Shown here: positions 60,496 to 64,000 of the stretch, in pieces
Numbering within the stretch: position 1 is the stretch's first letter
Layout: every line of letters begins with the position of its first letter
Assembly (NCBI GenBank): GCA_002900995.3
Contig: CM035313.1
Span: 2,542,001 to 2,606,000 of the forward strand
DNA from: Ganoderma boninense
Lineage: Eukaryota > Basidiomycota > Agaricomycetes > Polyporales > Polyporaceae
Reading direction: 5' to 3'
Length of the DNA stretch: 64,000 nt
Translations under genes and position numbers: made by a program
Notes under the pieces: generated by a model
The model's database searches: none
What the model was told of the DNA's origin: nothing
The model's input: the letters and a program-made list of their open reading frames with translations, nothing else

Positions 60496-61638
60496 ATGCC
60501 CGCCACGCGCTCTGGTATCCGCCAAGGCAGTCGCCAACCTGCACCATACCCGCAAGACGTTGCTGGACCCTCCAATCAACCCAATAGTGTCCTTTTTGTG
60601 GAGGACGACGACGGACCACCGCGCAAGCGGCAGGCTGTCGAACGCAAGTCAGCCAAACAGCGCTCGAAACAGAAGGCGAAGGCCCCCCTGCCGCCTGCCT
60701 CCGAAGTCATTGAGATCTCGTCCGACGAGGACGAGCCACTCGTTAAGAGACTCCCACTTGCCACCATTGCCATTGAAAAACGAGTCAAAGAGCTGGAGGA
60801 GGTGCGTCTTCGCCTCTGTTGTCCGGATTAGGGCAAGTCCCTGACATTATGCCTCCTTTGAATCCGTTCAGGATAACCGGAGGTTGAAGGCAGCGCTTGA
60901 TGCGGCAAAGGCTGTGAGTGACGGTTTTCCAGGTACGCTTCGAATGTGGATGTTCACCGGGCATTTCAGGCGCAACCATCACCTGTGCCCGAACTGAAGG
61001 TGGCCGCACCTGTGCCAGCGCCGGAAACCGATAAGGTAAATGCGCCCGTCCTGCCACCATGCGTCTGTCTGACCCACAACACAGCTCTTATCTGCGATTG
61101 AGGACCACATAAACTGTGAAGTCTGTACCCTCAAGATGTGGGCCCCATACACGTACGTGCAGCTCCCCGTGCTGCAGCTGCAGACGGTAACTGACGGACC
61201 TCATCCGACCTACCCCCGGTCCTCTCTCACAGGCTATCATGTGGGCACACCTTCTGCGCGGGATGCCTTCAGGACTGGTTCAGCACCGCCTATGCACATC
61301 ACCTGGCCAAGCATCCCGCATACGACCCCCAGCAGCTCATTCCCGGGCACTACCGCGCAGCCCTTGCTCGCGCCGACGTCCCATCCCACCGGAAACGCGA
61401 CATCGAGCGTGAGATCATGCTTATGGTCAGCTCGACGCCGCACCCGGAATACTCGTGCCCGACGTGCCGGGTACTCATCCGTGCGAAGCCGGCCGAGAAC
61501 TTTGTCGTGAAGCACCTTGTGCGGACCATTGCAGCCGCACAAGGCGAGTCGCCTCCACAGGAGGCCCCGCGTCCCATCCACCGTGCCTTGGAGGGCCCCT
61601 TCGACGGGTTCTTCCCGTCCTTTTTGAAGTTTATGTGA
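60496..61638 (+). CDS. RING-finger protein, probable E3 ubiquitin ligase
   Basis: Five exons: 60496-60801, 60872-60913, 60970-61035, 61085-61152, 61233-61638; 888 nt, 295 aa. The N-terminal third is basic and disordered with EVIEISSDEDEP, which resembles a SUMO-interacting motif (VIEIS followed by acidic residues). A short coiled coil (KRVKELEEDNRRLKAALDAAKA) precedes the RING: CEVCTLKMWAPYT, LSCGHTFCAGCLQDWF, then a long insertion, and YSCPTCRVLI. The ligand order C-C-C-H-C-C-C-C is satisfied, so zinc binding and E2 recruitment are plausible. The long loop between the sixth and seventh ligands (about 55 residues, AYAHHLAKHPAYDPQQLIPG) is a lineage feature. A SUMO-targeted role is only suggested by the motif. 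Confidence 0.88.
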
Positions 61639-62200
61639 CGTGCTCCGCTTCCCGCTCCGTGTCGGGTTTGTGCACCCGGTCGCGTCTGGTCTTCAAGAGT
61701 ACTGTCGGTGTTGCTCCCAGTATCCTAACGTCACAGCCCATATTCTCGTCACGTCTGCTCTGTCCTCGTCTCTGCATGCGTATCCTTATTCTGCACATCG
61801 TGGCCCCCATTGCTCGGCTAGATTATTGATCGCATTGTGTACTTTGTATACTCGGCACTGTTCATCATACCTTATCCTGCTCGCATTGTCGACATTTACT
61901 TCTCCCCTTGGTAACTAGGAAAGAATCCAAGAATCAGGGGCTTCTTGCCATCGTTGTATTGAATATTGCGCAGAGGCTATGCACGATGTTGTCTGAGGTT
62001 CAATGTCAAACTAGGAACACCATGTCCGGCTTCGGTCAAGTTCGTCGCGTCGTGTATGTCAGGATTTGGGCGTCAGAGTTACCATTTAGGGTCAAACATG
62101 TGTCTTCGGGCGCTAACCTTGCTTGTTCAGCCACGGCGACCTTGTCGAAGCAGTAGTTGCCCTCCTCGCTTCAGTCGTCCCCGTCCTTGTCGTTGCAAGA
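61639..62200. other. Intergenic region RING gene-RPB3
   Basis: About 560 bp holding the RING gene 3' UTR and RPB3 promoter. Nothing else recognised. Confidence 0.45.
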
Positions 62201-63882
62201 ATGCAGTCACCGGATGCGGAGCCCATTGTTCGTATACGGGATCTCAAGAAGAACTCTGTCAACTTCGTCCTGCAAAATGTCGACCTCTCGTTCGTATCCT
62301 TCAGCCACCCGTCGCGACTTCCCGGACTCATGACCGTCCATTCCCAGATTCGCGAATTCGTTCCGGAGAGTCATGATGGCGGACATACCCACTGTCGGTG
62401 AGTGCTCCTGTGTGTGCGGTAGAGCACGAGCTCAGAGTGTTCATTGGCGTACGCCGTTGTAGCTATCGACATGGTGGAAATCGAGACCAACACTTCCGTG
62501 CTGCCGGACGAGTTCATTGCTCACAGACTCGGTATGATCCCCCTGGTCAGCACGTTGTGCGACGAGGCTATGCGGTATACACGAGTGCGTCCCTCTCCCT
62601 TTCCCTTCCTCTTCTCGGTCCTGTGTCGTAATGCAACTGCCACCAGGATTGCACATGCGAAGTCCGGTGTCAGTTCTGCGCTATTGAGCTGCGTCTGGAC
62701 GTCGCGTGCCACGAGGCAAACAAGACGATGTTCGTCACGAGCGACATGCTCGAGGTCGTCCCGACGACGAGGCCGGGGCCCTTCCTCTCCTTTGACCCAG
62801 AAGAGACGGGCGAGGAGCTCACGAAGCGGGTCGAGAACTTCGGTCACCCGATTGGCAAAGGTACGTGTGTGCCACTCGCTGTCCCTGTCCCGTGCACCAA
62901 TTCCTGCACCACCCAAGACGACCCGGACGTCCCGCCAATCCTCATCTGCAAAATCCGAATGGGCCAGGAGCTGAAGATTCGCTGTATAGCGAAGAAGGTG
63001 CGTCGTGTTGCGTCATACATGCCAGCGTGCCCCCCCCCCCCTGCCAACCTCTCCATCTCACATCTCAACGCCAACTTCTCTTGCGCCAGGGCATCGCAAA
63101 AGAGCACGCAAAGTGGTCACCATGCTCGGCCGTCGCGTTCGAGTACGACCCGTTCAACAAGCTGCGCCACACGTCGTACTGGTACGAGTACGACGCGCGG
63201 AACGAGTGGCCGCTCAGCGAGAACGCGAAGGAGGAGGACGCGCCGCGCGACGACGAGCAATTCGACTACAACGCGAAACCGACCAAGTTCTACCTGGAGG
63301 TCGAGACGGATGGCAGCCTCGGCGCGCAGGAGGTCGTGCAGAAGGTACGCGTTTCGTCCTCACGCCTTGGTAGTCTTTGTCCCCATATTCCTCATGTTCA
63401 GTCTTGGTTGCGGCGACCAACTGACATCGGATGATCTGCAGGGTCTGCAAGAGCTCCAAACAAAACTCGCGAACCTCATCCTCGGGCTCAAGCCCGAGCC
63501 GCCAGAGAACGACGCGTTCCAGAGCGGAGCCGGCGCGCTCACCGGCCAACCAAACGGCCACGAGCCGGCAGCCGCAGGCGGCGGCTGGGGCGTCCCGCCC
63601 GGTGGCGGCGGAACCTCGTCCTGGAGCCCCGGACGGGCTGGTGGGGGTGCCACAGGAACTTGGGGCGGTAGCCCGGCGCGAACAGCTGGAGGTGCGACTG
63701 GCGCGTGGGGAAGCAGTCCAGCGGCTGGAGGCGGTGGATGGGGCAGTCCGTCTACTGCTCCCTGGGGTGCCGCGCCTGCAGGTGGGGCTGGCGGATCAGG
63801 CGGCGCTGGTGGCTGGGGCAGTCCCTCTGCCCAGGGCTGGGGGTCGCCTTCGGCACAGGCCAACGGGTGGAACGTTGGCTAG
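62201..63882 (+). CDS. RPB3: RNA polymerase II subunit RPB3 with a WG/GW-rich tail
   Basis: Seven exons: 62201-62289, 62348-62397, 62463-62584, 62647-62860, 62918-62997, 63090-63344, 63442-63882; 1251 nt, 416 aa, about 100 longer than yeast Rpb3. Conserved blocks are [41 protein letters not shown], the zinc loop [31 protein letters not shown] and [16 protein letters not shown]. Rpb3 heterodimerises with Rpb11 to nucleate Pol II assembly. From about residue 315 on the protein is a Gly/Ser/Ala/Pro tail with nine tryptophans, most as WG or GW (GGWGVP, GTWGGS, GAWGSS, GGWGSP, APWGAA, QGWGSP). The 92-nt intron before exon 6 contains a run of 12 C. The ATG at 62201 gives [14 protein letters not shown], a normal Rpb3 start. 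Confidence 0.94.
63030..63041. repeat. Poly-C run (12 nt) in an RPB3 intron
   Basis: Twelve consecutive C on the + strand, within the intron 62998-63089. Length is prone to sequencing error. Confidence 0.85.
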
Positions 63883-64000
63883 TGGATCGGACTTGTATTT
63901 CGTGTATATGCTTGGAATGTTCTTATGCTAACACAGTGTTGTTGTATCTTGTGGCGAGCGAGGGATCTGCGAACGAGAAAGCAGTCACATTTGGTAAGAT

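Noticed and set aside
1..64000. tRNA genes, rRNA, CRISPR arrays and retroelement LTRs
   Set aside because: I looked for B-box-like GGTTCGA patterns, regularly spaced repeats and long terminal repeats and found none that held up; a tRNAscan or self-alignment run would be decisive.

Overview
The window looks like nuclear DNA of an agaricomycete (mushroom-forming basidiomycete) fungus, possibly a polypore. Genes are intron-dense with mostly 45-75 nt introns. 5' leaders are CT-rich, intergenic gaps are short, and the set includes lineage-typical families: Ure2p-type GST, expanded BTB/POZ genes, multi-pass membrane proteins of the DUF6534 type, and a Helitron-type helicase. No prokaryotic, organellar or viral features were seen. 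All exon limits were derived by hand from splice signals, reading-frame closure and remembered family motifs; no database search was run.

Layout. 0-14.7 kb is a conserved housekeeping block: the end of an unidentified gene, a Ran1/Ksp1-like kinase, a Pho80-like cyclin divergent from RPL12, cytosolic IleRS (ILS1) and the tri-snRNP protein SNU23. 15.4-28.5 kb is more lineage-specific: a Ure2p-like GST, a coiled-coil mitochondrial-type protein, three tandem BTB paralogues, a GT49-like membrane glycosyltransferase and a medium-chain reductase. 28.5-31.7 kb is gene-poor. 31.7-34.8 kb holds a 12-exon Mei2-like RNA-binding protein, followed by 4 kb without a supportable gene. 38.9-45.7 kb has a GNAT acetyltransferase, a HAD hydrolase and the Tudor-SN gene (SND1). 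46.1-48.1 kb is a Helitron-type Pif1 helicase beside degenerate sequence. 50.2-64 kb carries a multi-pass membrane protein, ornithine decarboxylase antizyme with a +1 frameshift site, an Smr-domain protein with lipidation-like ends, another BTB gene, a DUF6534-like membrane protein, a RING protein and RNA polymerase II subunit RPB3 with a WG/GW-rich tail.

Points that cut across genes. (1) Five introns appear to use GC-AG splice sites. (2) Two conserved genes, IleRS and the HAD hydrolase, each lack exactly one base inside a conserved block, which looks like assembly error rather than decay. (3) Several internal exons are only 10-27 nt long. (4) RNA-silencing-related themes recur (Tudor-SN, Argonaute-hook-like tail on RPB3). 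A Ran1-like kinase and a Mei2-like protein, regulator and target in fission yeast meiosis, lie about 26 kb apart.
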